NCBI GenBank assembly: GCA_016867695.1
Contig: VGIY01000061.1
Span: 1-10,882, forward strand
Source of the DNA: Candidatus Eiseniibacteriota bacterium
GTDB lineage: Bacteria > Eisenbacteria > RBG-16-71-46 > CAIMUX01 > WJJG01
DNA: 10,882 bases
Reading direction: 5' to 3'
Shown here: in pieces, positions 1-6,420 of the stretch
Numbering within the stretch: position 1 is the stretch's first letter
Layout of the letters: each line of letters opens with the position of its first letter
Notes under the pieces: generated by a model
What the model was told of the DNA's origin: nothing
Databases searched by the model: none
Seen by the model: only the letters and a program-made list of their open reading frames with translations
Made by a program: the position numbers and the translations under genes

Positions 1-161
1 TGCCGGCCGGCCAGCAGGTCTCCGGCTATCCGGCGACGCCGCACGCGCGCGCCCGGCGGATGTACGCCGCCCTGCGCCACCTGCCCGAGTTGGTCCGCGA
101 GGTGCGCCGCCTCGGCGAGCGCCTGCGGCGCCTCGAGGAACGGGGGAGAGGAGCGTCGTGA
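1..161 (+). CDS. lpxD: LpxD, C-terminal fragment (UDP-3-O-acylglucosamine N-acyltransferase)
   Basis: The reading frame is open from position 3 to a TGA at 159-161; its 5' part lies outside the window. The visible 52 residues begin in a segment reading QQVSGYPATPHARARRMYAA, followed by an Arg/Leu/Glu-rich helix (LPELVREVRRLGERLRRLEE). This matches the end of LpxD, where the last left-handed beta-helix coil gives way to a C-terminal helical tail. LpxD transfers the second 3-hydroxyacyl chain from acyl-ACP to the 2-amino group of UDP-3-O-acylglucosamine. The catalytic His and the hexapeptide repeats are not visible. The stop overlaps the GTG start of the next gene (GTGA), and lpxD directly upstream of lpxC-fabZ is a common arrangement in FCB-group genomes. 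The assignment rests on this short tail plus the context. Confidence 0.85.
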   Translation, partial: PAGQQVSGYPATPHARARRMYAALRHLPELVREVRRLGERLRRLEERGRGAS

Positions 162-1477
162 AGCAGCGCACGATCTCCCGGCCGGCGTCCTTCGCCGGCA
201 TCGGCCTGCACACGGGAGCCCGCACGCGGGTGACCTTCCTCCCCGCCGACCCGGGAAGCGGGTTCCGTTTCGTGCGCACCGACCTGCTCGGCGCCCCGCA
301 GATCCCCGTCTGCCCGGCCAGCGCGGCGGACGACGGCGGCCCCCTGCGCCGCACGGTGCTGCGGCACGACGGGGCGGAGGTGCACACCGTCGAGCACGCC
401 CTGGCCGCGGCGCGCGGGCTCGATCTCGACAACCTGACCATCGAGCTCGACGGGCCCGAGGTTCCGGAGCCGAGCGAGGGCAGCGCGGCGCGCTTCGTCG
501 AGCTGCTCGAGGAGGCGGGGCCGATCGAACAGCCCGCCGACCGGGAGCCGTTCGTCATCCGCAAGCCGGTGACCTACCGGGACGGCGGCGTCGAGATCCT
601 CGCCCTCCCGGGCGAGGGGCTGTGGCTCAGCTTCACGATCGAGTATGACCATCCGCTCATCGGCACGCAGCGCCGCTCGCTGCGGCTGACGCCCGAGTCG
701 TTCAAGCGGGAGATCTCGCGGGCGCGGACCTTCGTCCTGCATCGCGACGTCGAGTCCCTGCGGGCCAGCGGGCTGATCCGCGGCGGCAGCCTGGACAACG
801 CCATCGTCGTCGGCGACCAGGGGCTGATGAACAGCGAGCCGCTGCGCTACCCCGACGAGTTCGTCCGCCACAAGCTGCTCGACCTGCTCGGAGACCTGGC
901 GTTGCTGGGGAGGCCCATCGAGGGGCAGATCCACGCCGTGCGCAGCGGCCACTCCCATCACATGCGCTTCGTCCGCGAGCTGGATCGCGCCCACCAGGGC
1001 GCCGCCGGGCTCGACGCCCTGCTCGACCGGGTGCACTTCGACATCGACGCGATCGAGCGGATCATGCCGCACCGCTACCCGATGCTGCTGGTCGACCGGA
1101 TCCTCCACCTCGAGGAGCGCCGCCGGGTGGTGGGCATCAAGAACGTGACCGTCAACGAGCCCTTCTTCAGCGGCCACTTCCCCGGCCATCCGATCATGCC
1201 CGCGGTGCTGATCATCGAGGCCATGGCCCAGGTGGGCGGCGTGCTCCTGCTCAACACGGTCGACGATCCGGAACGCAAGCTGGTCTACTTCATGGGCATC
1301 GACAACGCCAAGTTCCGCCGCCCGGTGCGGCCCGGCGACCAGGTGGTCTTCGACCTGCAGCTGGTCAAGCTCAAGAGCCGCACCTGCAAGATGAACGGGC
1401 AGGCCTTCGTCCGCGGCCAGCGGGTCGCCGAGGCGGAGCTGCTGTCGAGCATCGTCGACCGGGAGGACGCCCCCTGA
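158..1477 (+). CDS. lpxC-fabZ: Bifunctional LpxC-FabZ fusion: UDP-3-O-acyl-N-acetylglucosamine deacetylase / 3-hydroxyacyl-ACP dehydratase
   Basis: A 439-residue protein with two enzymes in one chain. Residues 1-285 or so are LpxC, the zinc deacetylase that commits the pathway to lipid A. The N-terminus MKQRTI matches known LpxC. The zinc ligands and catalytic residues are visible: E79-H80 in TVEH, H238 and D242 in VRHKLLD, and H265 in RSGH, nearly identical in numbering to the E. coli enzyme. From about residue 291 it is FabZ, with MPHRYPMLLVDRI (303-315) and the catalytic pair H340 (GHFPG) and E354 (IIEAMAQ), 14 residues apart as expected. Both halves look catalytically complete. Oddities are SEGSA (106-110) where LpxC usually has DGSA, and PAVL (348-351) where FabZ usually has PGVL. 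The GTG start at 158 is supported by family length and an upstream purine-rich GGGGGAGAGG; it overlaps lpxD by 4 bp. Such fusions are known from Bacteroidota and relatives. Confidence 0.97.
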   Translation: MKQRTISRPASFAGIGLHTGARTRVTFLPADPGSGFRFVRTDLLGAPQIPVCPASAADDGGPLRRTVLRHDGAEVHTVEHALAAARGLDLDNLTIELDGPEVPEPSEGSAARFVELLEEAGPIEQPADREPFVIRKPVTYRDGGVEILALPGEGLWLSFTIEYDHPLIGTQRRSLRLTPESFKREISRARTFVLHRDVESLRASGLIRGGSLDNAIVVGDQGLMNSEPLRYPDEFVRHKLLDLLGDLALLGRPIEGQIHAVRSGHSHHMRFVRELDRAHQGAAGLDALLDRVHFDIDAIERIMPHRYPMLLVDRILHLEERRRVVGIKNVTVNEPFFSGHFPGHPIMPAVLIIEAMAQVGGVLLLNTVDDPERKLVYFMGIDNAKFRRPVRPGDQVVFDLQLVKLKSRTCKMNGQAFVRGQRVAEAELLSSIVDREDAP

Positions 1478-2250
1478 TGACGACCATCCACGCCACCGCG
1501 ATCGTCGACCCGCAGGCCGAGCTGGGCGTCGACGTCGAGATCGGCCCCTACTGCCTGGTCGGGCCCCGGGCGCGCATCGGCGATCGCTGCCGGCTGATCT
1601 CGATGGTGCGCATCGACGAGGGCGCGATCCTGGGCGAGGGCTGCGCCTGCCACCACGGCGCGGCGATCGGCGGCCCGCCGCAGGACCTCAAGTACCAGGG
1701 CGCCGCCTCGCGCGTGCGCGCCGGGGCGGGCAACACCTTCCGCGAGTTCTGCACCGTCCACCGGGCTACCGGGGAAGGAGAGGAGACGCTCCTCGGCGAC
1801 GAGAACCTGATCATGGCCTACGCGCACGTGGCCCACAACTGCGCGCTCGGCAGCCACGTCATCCTCGGCAACTGCGCGACGCTCGCCGGCCACGTGGAGG
1901 TGGGCGACTACGCGATCGTCAGCGGCGTGACCCCCGTCCACCAGTTCGTCAAGATCGGCGCGCACGCGATCATCGGCGGCGGCTGCCGCGTGCCCAAGGA
2001 CGTGCCCCCCTTCGTCATGGCCGCCGGGCACCCCCTCGAGGTCCACGGGCTGAACGTCGTCGGGCTGAGGCGGCGCGGCTTCTCCGCGGAGACGCTGGCC
2101 GAGCTGGAGAAGCTCTACCGCCTCTTCTTCCGCTCCGATCTGGTCAAGGAGGCCGCCCTGGCGCGGATCCGCGCCGAACTGGCGCCGCTGCCCGAGGTGG
2201 AGATGTTCTGCCGCTTCATCGAGCGCTCGGCGCGCGGCCTGACGCGCTAG
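1477..2250 (+). CDS. lpxA: LpxA, acyl-ACP:UDP-N-acetylglucosamine O-acyltransferase
   Basis: A 257-residue protein that starts lipid A synthesis in the cytoplasm by moving a 3-hydroxyacyl chain from ACP to the 3-position of UDP-GlcNAc (or to a 3-amino analogue in some bacteria). Residues 1-180 are hexapeptide repeats of a left-handed beta-helix. Family landmarks are PPQDLKY (67-73), TVHR (93-96), the catalytic H120 in AHVAHNC, TLAGHV (135-140), VHQF (154-157), and the C-terminal helical domain opening with GLNVVGLRRRGF (191-202) and ending in RSARGLTR. G168 aligns with the E. coli ruler residue G173, which favours a long (about C14) hydroxyacyl chain; Met at this site favours C10 in Pseudomonas. 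The ATG overlaps the lpxC-fabZ stop by one base (TGATG), and a GGGAGGA motif lies about 10 bp upstream. The length is normal for the family. Confidence 0.97.
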   Translation: MTTIHATAIVDPQAELGVDVEIGPYCLVGPRARIGDRCRLISMVRIDEGAILGEGCACHHGAAIGGPPQDLKYQGAASRVRAGAGNTFREFCTVHRATGEGEETLLGDENLIMAYAHVAHNCALGSHVILGNCATLAGHVEVGDYAIVSGVTPVHQFVKIGAHAIIGGGCRVPKDVPPFVMAAGHPLEVHGLNVVGLRRRGFSAETLAELEKLYRLFFRSDLVKEAALARIRAELAPLPEVEMFCRFIERSARGLTR

Positions 2251-2276
2251 CGGCCGCGCCGCCGCGGGAGAGAGCC

Positions 2277-3284
2277 ATGGTCGAGCCCCACCTGACGGTG
2301 GCCGTCGCCGGCGCCGGGCACCTGGGCACCTTCCACGCGCGGGCGCTGCAGCGCGTCGCGCCCGGCTGCCTGCGCGCCGTCGTCGACTGCCTGCCCGAGC
2401 GCGCCGAGCGTCTCGCCAACGCCCTCGGCGTGCGCGCCGCCGCCGACGTCGGCGCCGTGCTCGGCGAGGTCGACGCGCTCATCGTCGCCACGCCGACGGC
2501 CACGCACTACGCGGTCGCCCGCGCCGCGCTCGCCGCCGGCTGCCACGTGCTGGTCGAAAAGCCGATCACGGCGACCCTCGAGGAAGGCCGCGAGCTGGTC
2601 GCCCTGGCCGCCGCCAAGCGCCGGGTGCTCCAGGTGGGCCACATCGAGCGCTTCAACCCGATCTTCCGCGCTCTGCAGGGCGAGATCGGCGTTCCCGCCT
2701 TCGTCGAGGCCGAGCGGCTGGCCCCCTTCGTGCCGCGCAGCCTCGATGTCGACGTCGTCCTCGACCTGATGGTCCACGACCTCGACCTGCTGCTCAGTCT
2801 GGTGCCGGCCGAGGCGACGGCCATCGAGGCCGTCGGCGTCGCCGTGCTCTCGCCGGGCGAGGACATCGCCGCGGCGCGCCTGCGCTTCGCCAACGGCACG
2901 GTTGCCCACCTCACCGCCAGCCGTGTCTCGCAGGAGAAGTCGCGCAAGATCCGCTTTTTCAGCCGCCGCGGCTACCATTCTCTAGACCTGCTCGCCCGCA
3001 GCGCCCGCAAGGTGCGCATCGCCCCCGATCCCGAAGGGGCGTTGGAGGTGCCCGGCACGGGGCGCTTCGCCGTGGCCGAGGAGCGCCTGGAGCGGCCCGA
3101 ACCAGACCCGCTGGGCGAGGAGCTGCGCAGCTTCCTCGCCGCCGCCGCCGCCGGCGGTCCGCCGGTCGTCGACGGCGAGGCGGCGCTGCGCGTGCTCGCC
3201 CTCGCCGGCGAGATCCGGCGCCGCGCGCAGGCGGGGCTGCGGGAGTTCCGCGAGACGCCCCCATGGCCCACGCCCGCCTCCTGA
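2277..3284 (+). CDS. Gfo/Idh/MocA-family NAD(P)-dependent oxidoreductase, GnnA-like, between lpxA and lpxB
   Basis: A 335-residue protein with an N-terminal Rossmann fold: the dinucleotide-binding loop GAGHLG spans residues 12-17, and the family's EKP motif is at 94-96 with the likely active-site Lys95. The C-terminal alpha/beta domain carries GHIERFNP (121-128) and DLMVHDLD (163-170), where H167-D168 fits the family's catalytic region. By position between lpxA and lpxB, and by the IERFNP signature, it resembles GnnA of Acidithiobacillus. That enzyme oxidises C3 of UDP-GlcNAc so that the aminotransferase GnnB can install a 3-amino group, giving amide-linked lipid A. No GnnB is encoded beside it here, so the substrate is unproven; another UDP-sugar or a regulatory role is possible. 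The ATG is preceded by GGGAG (2266-2270, 6-bp spacing). The gene follows lpxA by 26 bp and its 3' end overlaps lpxB by 22 bp. Confidence 0.9.
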   Translation: MVEPHLTVAVAGAGHLGTFHARALQRVAPGCLRAVVDCLPERAERLANALGVRAAADVGAVLGEVDALIVATPTATHYAVARAALAAGCHVLVEKPITATLEEGRELVALAAAKRRVLQVGHIERFNPIFRALQGEIGVPAFVEAERLAPFVPRSLDVDVVLDLMVHDLDLLLSLVPAEATAIEAVGVAVLSPGEDIAAARLRFANGTVAHLTASRVSQEKSRKIRFFSRRGYHSLDLLARSARKVRIAPDPEGALEVPGTGRFAVAEERLERPEPDPLGEELRSFLAAAAAGGPPVVDGEAALRVLALAGEIRRRAQAGLREFRETPPWPTPAS

Positions 3285-4405
3285 CGGTGGCCGGCGAGGC
3301 CAGCAGCGACGCCCACGCCGCCGGCCTACTCGAGGCGCTCCGCGATCGGGGCTGGCGGGGCGAGTGCGTCGCGGTGGGAGGCCCGGCGCTGGCCGCCGCC
3401 GGCGCCCGGCTGATCGCCGACCAGAGCGATCTGGCCGTCGTCGGCCTGAGCGAGGTCTGCGGCCGCCTGCCCCGGATCCTCCGCCTCCTCGGCCGCGTGC
3501 GCGACGAGATCGCCCGGCGCCCTCCGGACCTCTTCCTGCCGGTCGACACGCCGGAGTTCAACCTGCGTCTCCTGCCCCACGCCGCGCGCCGCGGCGTGCC
3601 GGTGGTCTACTTCGTCGCCCCGCAGACCTGGGCCTGGAGGCCGCGGCGGACCCGCATCCTGCGCCGCCACGCCCGGGAGCTGCTCGTCCTCTTCCCCTTC
3701 GAGGAGCCCTGGTTCCGCGAGCGCGGCGTGGCGGCCACCTACGTCGGCCACCCGCTCGTCGACGCCGCGCGCGCCTGGCGCGCGCAGCGCCCACGACGCG
3801 GCCGGCAGACCCCGGAGGAGAGCGGGCCGGCGGGGCTCCTGCTGCCGGGAAGCCGTTCCGGCGAGGTGCGCCGCCACCTGCCCGTTCTGGCCGCCGCCGT
3901 CGAGCTCCTGCGCCGGCGCGGGCTCGACCTGCGCTGGCGGGTGCGCGCGGCGCCGGGACTGGACGACGACTTCTACGCCCCCTGGACGCTTTCGGCCGGG
4001 ATCGAGCTGCGCCGCGAGCCGATCCTCGAGCTGGCCGCCGGATCGGCGGTCACGGTGGCCGCCTCGGGGACCGCCTCGTTCGAGGCGGCGCTCGCCGGCT
4101 CGCCGCTCATCGTCGTCTACCGCGTCAGCCCGCTGACCTGGCTCCTTGCCCGCCGGATGGTGCGCGTGCCGCACGTGGCCATGGCCAATCTCGCCCTGGG
4201 GCGCGGCGTCGTGCCCGAGCTGCTGCAGGACGATTGCGCGCCGGCGCGGATCGCCGGCGAGATCGAGGGCCTGCTGGGCGATCCGGCCAGGGCGGAGCGG
4301 ATGCGCGCGGAGCTGGCCGGGCTCGATGCCCGCTTCGGCCCGAGCGGCGCCCTCGCCCGAGCCGCCGAGCGCGTCCAGGCGCACCTCGAGCCGCGGGGAG
4401 GCTGA
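3263..4405 (+). CDS. lpxB: LpxB, lipid-A-disaccharide synthase (GT19)
   Basis: A 380-residue, membrane-associated GT-B glycosyltransferase that joins 2,3-diacylglucosamine-1-phosphate (lipid X) to UDP-2,3-diacylglucosamine, releasing UDP. Family landmarks are AGEASSD (10-16) with the conserved E12, VDTPEFNLRL (94-103) with D95 in the place of E. coli D98, VAPQTWAWRP (118-127), LLPGSRSGEVRRHLPVL (193-209), ASGTASFEAALAGSP (267-281) and the signature VYRVSPLTW (285-293). The SGD of the usual GEASGD motif is SSD here, a conservative change. The length is normal. The ATG at 3263 lies inside the end of the oxidoreductase gene (22-bp overlap) and has only a weak, distant GGGAG upstream, so reinitiation after the preceding gene is likely. 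The N-terminus MAHARLLTVAGEAS fits the family, so no other start is needed. Confidence 0.97.
   Translation: MAHARLLTVAGEASSDAHAAGLLEALRDRGWRGECVAVGGPALAAAGARLIADQSDLAVVGLSEVCGRLPRILRLLGRVRDEIARRPPDLFLPVDTPEFNLRLLPHAARRGVPVVYFVAPQTWAWRPRRTRILRRHARELLVLFPFEEPWFRERGVAATYVGHPLVDAARAWRAQRPRRGRQTPEESGPAGLLLPGSRSGEVRRHLPVLAAAVELLRRRGLDLRWRVRAAPGLDDDFYAPWTLSAGIELRREPILELAAGSAVTVAASGTASFEAALAGSPLIVVYRVSPLTWLLARRMVRVPHVAMANLALGRGVVPELLQDDCAPARIAGEIEGLLGDPARAERMRAELAGLDARFGPSGALARAAERVQAHLEPRGG
4395..4401 (+). promoter_or_regulatory. Ribosome binding site fixing the GTG start of the DUF374 acyltransferase
   Basis: GGGGAGG lies inside the last codons of lpxB, 5 bp before GTG at 4407. The acyltransferase frame is open far upstream inside lpxB, but that upstream translation resembles no family. 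The motif spacing and the first recognisable helix (LRARIVGLAGAWLILALG) together favour 4407. Confidence 0.7.
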
Positions 4406-4406
4406 G

Positions 4407-5108
4407 GTGGGCTCGCCGCGACCGGGGCTGCGCGCGCGCATCGTGGGGCTCGCCGGCGCCTGGCTGATCCTCGCGCTCGGGAGCACCTGGCGGACGCGCC
4501 TGATCGGCGCCGAGCACCTCGCCTCGTGTCGCGCCGGCGGGCGGGGCTTCGCCTACGGTTTCTGGCACGGGCTGCTCCTGCCGATCGCCTACCTCAATCG
4601 GGGCCAGCGGGCCACGGTTCTCGTCAGCCTGCATCGCGACGGCGAGTACATCGCCCAGGCGGCCCGCCGCCTCGGCATCGGCTCAGTGCGCGGCTCGAGC
4701 TCGCGCGGCGGGGCCCGCTCCCTCCTGGAGATGGTGCGCCTGGGGCGGCGCGGCGAGGCGGTCGCCTTCACGCCCGACGGGCCGCGCGGGCCGCGCCGCC
4801 GGGTCCAGCCCGGCCTCCCGCTCTGCGCCCAGCGGGCGGGGATCCCGATCCTGCCGATCGCCGCGGCCGCACGGCCCTGCCGCCGTCTCGGCTCCTGGGA
4901 CCGCTTCCTCGTCCCGGCCCCCTTCGCCCGCGTCGTCCTCGCCTACGGGCCTCCGCTGGCGATCCCCGCGGGGATCGATCGGCAGCGGATGCTCGCCCTC
5001 TGGACCCCGCGGATCGAGGAGGCCTTGGATGCCGCCGAGCGGGCCGCGCAGCAGGCTCTAGACGACTGGGACGGCCGGCCGCGCCGCGGCGCGCCGCCCC
5101 GGCCATGA
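4407..5108 (+). CDS. DUF374 lysophospholipid-acyltransferase-like protein, probable lipid A secondary acyltransferase (LpxJ-like)
   Basis: A 233-residue protein. A hydrophobic N-terminal helix (about 8-26) probably anchors it to the inner membrane. The DUF374 signatures appear in order: FWHG (52-55), SLHRDGEYIA (74-83), RGSSSRGG (95-102), TPDGPRGP (122-129), SWD (163-165) and PAPF (170-173). These mark a branch of the PlsC/LpxL acyltransferase superfamily. LpxJ of Helicobacter and Campylobacter, which adds a secondary acyl chain to lipid A and can act before Kdo addition, is to my knowledge of this type. The lpxB-kdtA location supports a lipid A role here. No classical HX4D motif is visible; H54, H76 and D78 are candidate catalytic residues. 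The GTG start comes one base after the lpxB stop and is backed by GGGGAGG. The C-terminus is Arg/Pro-rich and probably disordered. Family assignment is firm; substrate and acyl position are inferred. Confidence 0.88.
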   Translation: MGSPRPGLRARIVGLAGAWLILALGSTWRTRLIGAEHLASCRAGGRGFAYGFWHGLLLPIAYLNRGQRATVLVSLHRDGEYIAQAARRLGIGSVRGSSSRGGARSLLEMVRLGRRGEAVAFTPDGPRGPRRRVQPGLPLCAQRAGIPILPIAAAARPCRRLGSWDRFLVPAPFARVVLAYGPPLAIPAGIDRQRMLALWTPRIEEALDAAERAAQQALDDWDGRPRRGAPPRP

Positions 5109-5113
5109 GGAGG
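5108..5113 (+). promoter_or_regulatory. Ribosome binding site for kdtA
   Basis: AGGAGG overlaps the last base of the acyltransferase stop codon and lies 5 bp before GTG at 5119. It is a near-consensus Shine-Dalgarno sequence and fixes the GTG as the kdtA start. Confidence 0.75.
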
Positions 5114-5118
5114 CCCTC

Positions 5119-6420
5119 GTGCGCGCCGGCCTGACCCTCTATCGCGCCGCCTGGGGCGGGGGGCTCGCCGTCGGGGCGCCCTACCTGCTCCTGCGCGCCC
5201 TCCTGCGCCCCGGGGAGATGCGGGAGCGGCGGGGCGACTGGGACCCGCTCGATCCCGGCGCGCGGGGCGGGGTCTGGGTGCACGCGGCGAGCGTGGGGGA
5301 GGGGCGCGCCGCCGCCGCGCTCCTCGGCGCGCTGCGCGATCGCGGAGCGCGCCCGCTCCTCTCGGTGACGACGCCGGCGGCGCGACGCCTGGAGGCGCAG
5401 TTCCAGGCGGCCGGCGCCCTCGCCGTGCGCCACGCGCCGCTCGACATCGCCCCCTTCGTGCGCCGGGTCCTGCGGCGCGTGGAGCCCCGGGCGCTGCTCA
5501 TCCTGGAGACGGAGATCTGGCCGATCCAGCTCGTCGAGGCGGACCGGGCCCGCATCCCCGTCGCCTTCGTCAGCGCGCGGCTGACCGAGCGCAGCCTGCG
5601 CCGATTGCGCCCCTGGAAGGGGGCGCTGGCGGAGCGGCTTCGCCAGGCCTGCGTGGCCGCCCAGAGCGAGGCCGACGCCGCGCGCTGGAGCGCGCTCGGC
5701 ATCGAGGACTCGCGGCTGCGCGTGACGGGCAACCTCAAGTACGAGCGGCCCCGCGGGCCCCTGCCGGAGAGGCAGCGTCTCCGGCAGCGGGCGGGGTGGG
5801 ATCGCGTCGCCGTCTTCGGCAGCGTCCGCTCCGGCGAGGTGGAAGCCGTCGCCGAGGCGATCGCCGCCTGCCGCGACCTCGCCGGCGGGATCCTGCTCGT
5901 CGTCGCCCCGCGCCATCCCGGGCGCAGCGCCGAGGCGCTGCGGCGCGCGCTCGCCCCGCTCGCCCCGCTGCGGGAGCGCGGCAGCTCCGAGGGCCCGCTC
6001 CTCGCCCAGGCGGGCGATCCGCGGGCGGGCATGGCCGTGCTGCTTCTCGGCACGGTGGGGGAGCTGCGCGCATTCTACGCGCTCGCCGACGCCGCCTTCG
6101 TCGGCGGCACGCTCGCGCCCGTCGGCGGCCACAACCTCTTCGAGGCGGCCGAGTGCGCGGTGCCCGTCCTCCACGGCCCCCACTGCGCCACCGTCGCCGA
6201 CGTCGCCGCGGCGCTCGCCCGATCGGGCGGCGGCTTCCTCGTCGAATCGGGTGCGCAGCTGGGGATCCGGCTGCGCGCCCTGCTCGCCGACGAGCCCTCG
6301 CGCGCCGCGGCGGCGCGGGCCGCCCACGAGGCCGCGCTGCGGCTCGGCGGCGCGCTCGAGGCAACGCTGGCCGCCCTCGACGCCTGGGGCGTCCTCCCGG
6401 GGAGGGAGCCGTGGGCCTGA
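5119..6420 (+). CDS. kdtA: KdtA/WaaA, Kdo transferase (GT30)
   Basis: A 433-residue GT-B enzyme that transfers Kdo from CMP-Kdo to the lipid A precursor at the inner face of the cytoplasmic membrane. The first 30 residues contain a hydrophobic stretch (12-29) that probably binds the membrane. The N-domain has WVHAASVGEGRAA (53-65), where E61 matches the proposed catalytic base, and LETEIWP (129-135). The C-domain has GNLKYER (204-210) and FVGGTLAPVGGHNLFEAA (327-344), the GGHN.(L/F)EA signature of the family. The phosphate-loop segment reads FGSVRSGEVEAV (233-244) rather than the enterobacterial ASTHEGEE form. Whether one or more Kdo residues are added cannot be told from sequence. The GTG start is 10 bp after the upstream stop with a strong AGGAGG; the 3' end overlaps lpxK by 10 bp. 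Confidence 0.97.
   Translation: MRAGLTLYRAAWGGGLAVGAPYLLLRALLRPGEMRERRGDWDPLDPGARGGVWVHAASVGEGRAAAALLGALRDRGARPLLSVTTPAARRLEAQFQAAGALAVRHAPLDIAPFVRRVLRRVEPRALLILETEIWPIQLVEADRARIPVAFVSARLTERSLRRLRPWKGALAERLRQACVAAQSEADAARWSALGIEDSRLRVTGNLKYERPRGPLPERQRLRQRAGWDRVAVFGSVRSGEVEAVAEAIAACRDLAGGILLVVAPRHPGRSAEALRRALAPLAPLRERGSSEGPLLAQAGDPRAGMAVLLLGTVGELRAFYALADAAFVGGTLAPVGGHNLFEAAECAVPVLHGPHCATVADVAAALARSGGGFLVESGAQLGIRLRALLADEPSRAAAARAAHEAALRLGGALEATLAALDAWGVLPGREPWA
6401..6406 (+). promoter_or_regulatory. Ribosome binding site fixing the GTG start of lpxK
   Basis: GGAGGG lies within the last codons of kdtA, 4-5 bp before GTG at 6411. The lpxK frame is open far upstream, but that region is an out-of-frame Arg/Pro-rich reading of kdtA. 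The Shine-Dalgarno sequence and the start of LpxK homology agree on 6411. Confidence 0.7.

Noticed and set aside
26..1189. Long open frame on the minus strand opposite lpxC-fabZ
   Set aside because: It is a shadow of a well-identified gene in very GC-rich DNA where stops are rare; its translation is His/Asp/Ala-rich with no family resemblance.
4146..4406. Upstream extension of the DUF374 acyltransferase frame inside lpxB
   Set aside because: The added residues are Trp/Cys/Arg-rich, unlike any acyltransferase, and a good ribosome site sits before GTG 4407.
3326..4486. Long minus-strand open frame opposite lpxB (386 codons)
   Set aside because: lpxB on the plus strand has all its family motifs; the antisense product is low-complexity Arg/Gly/Ala and spans the lpxB-acyltransferase junction.
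4768..6327. 519-codon minus-strand open frame opposite the acyltransferase and kdtA
   Set aside because: It crosses two confirmed plus-strand genes and has no recognisable domains; it is a GC-driven artefact.
5796..6410. Upstream extension of the LpxK frame inside kdtA
   Set aside because: The translation is Arg/Pro-rich out-of-frame kdtA; family homology and a ribosome site start at 6411.
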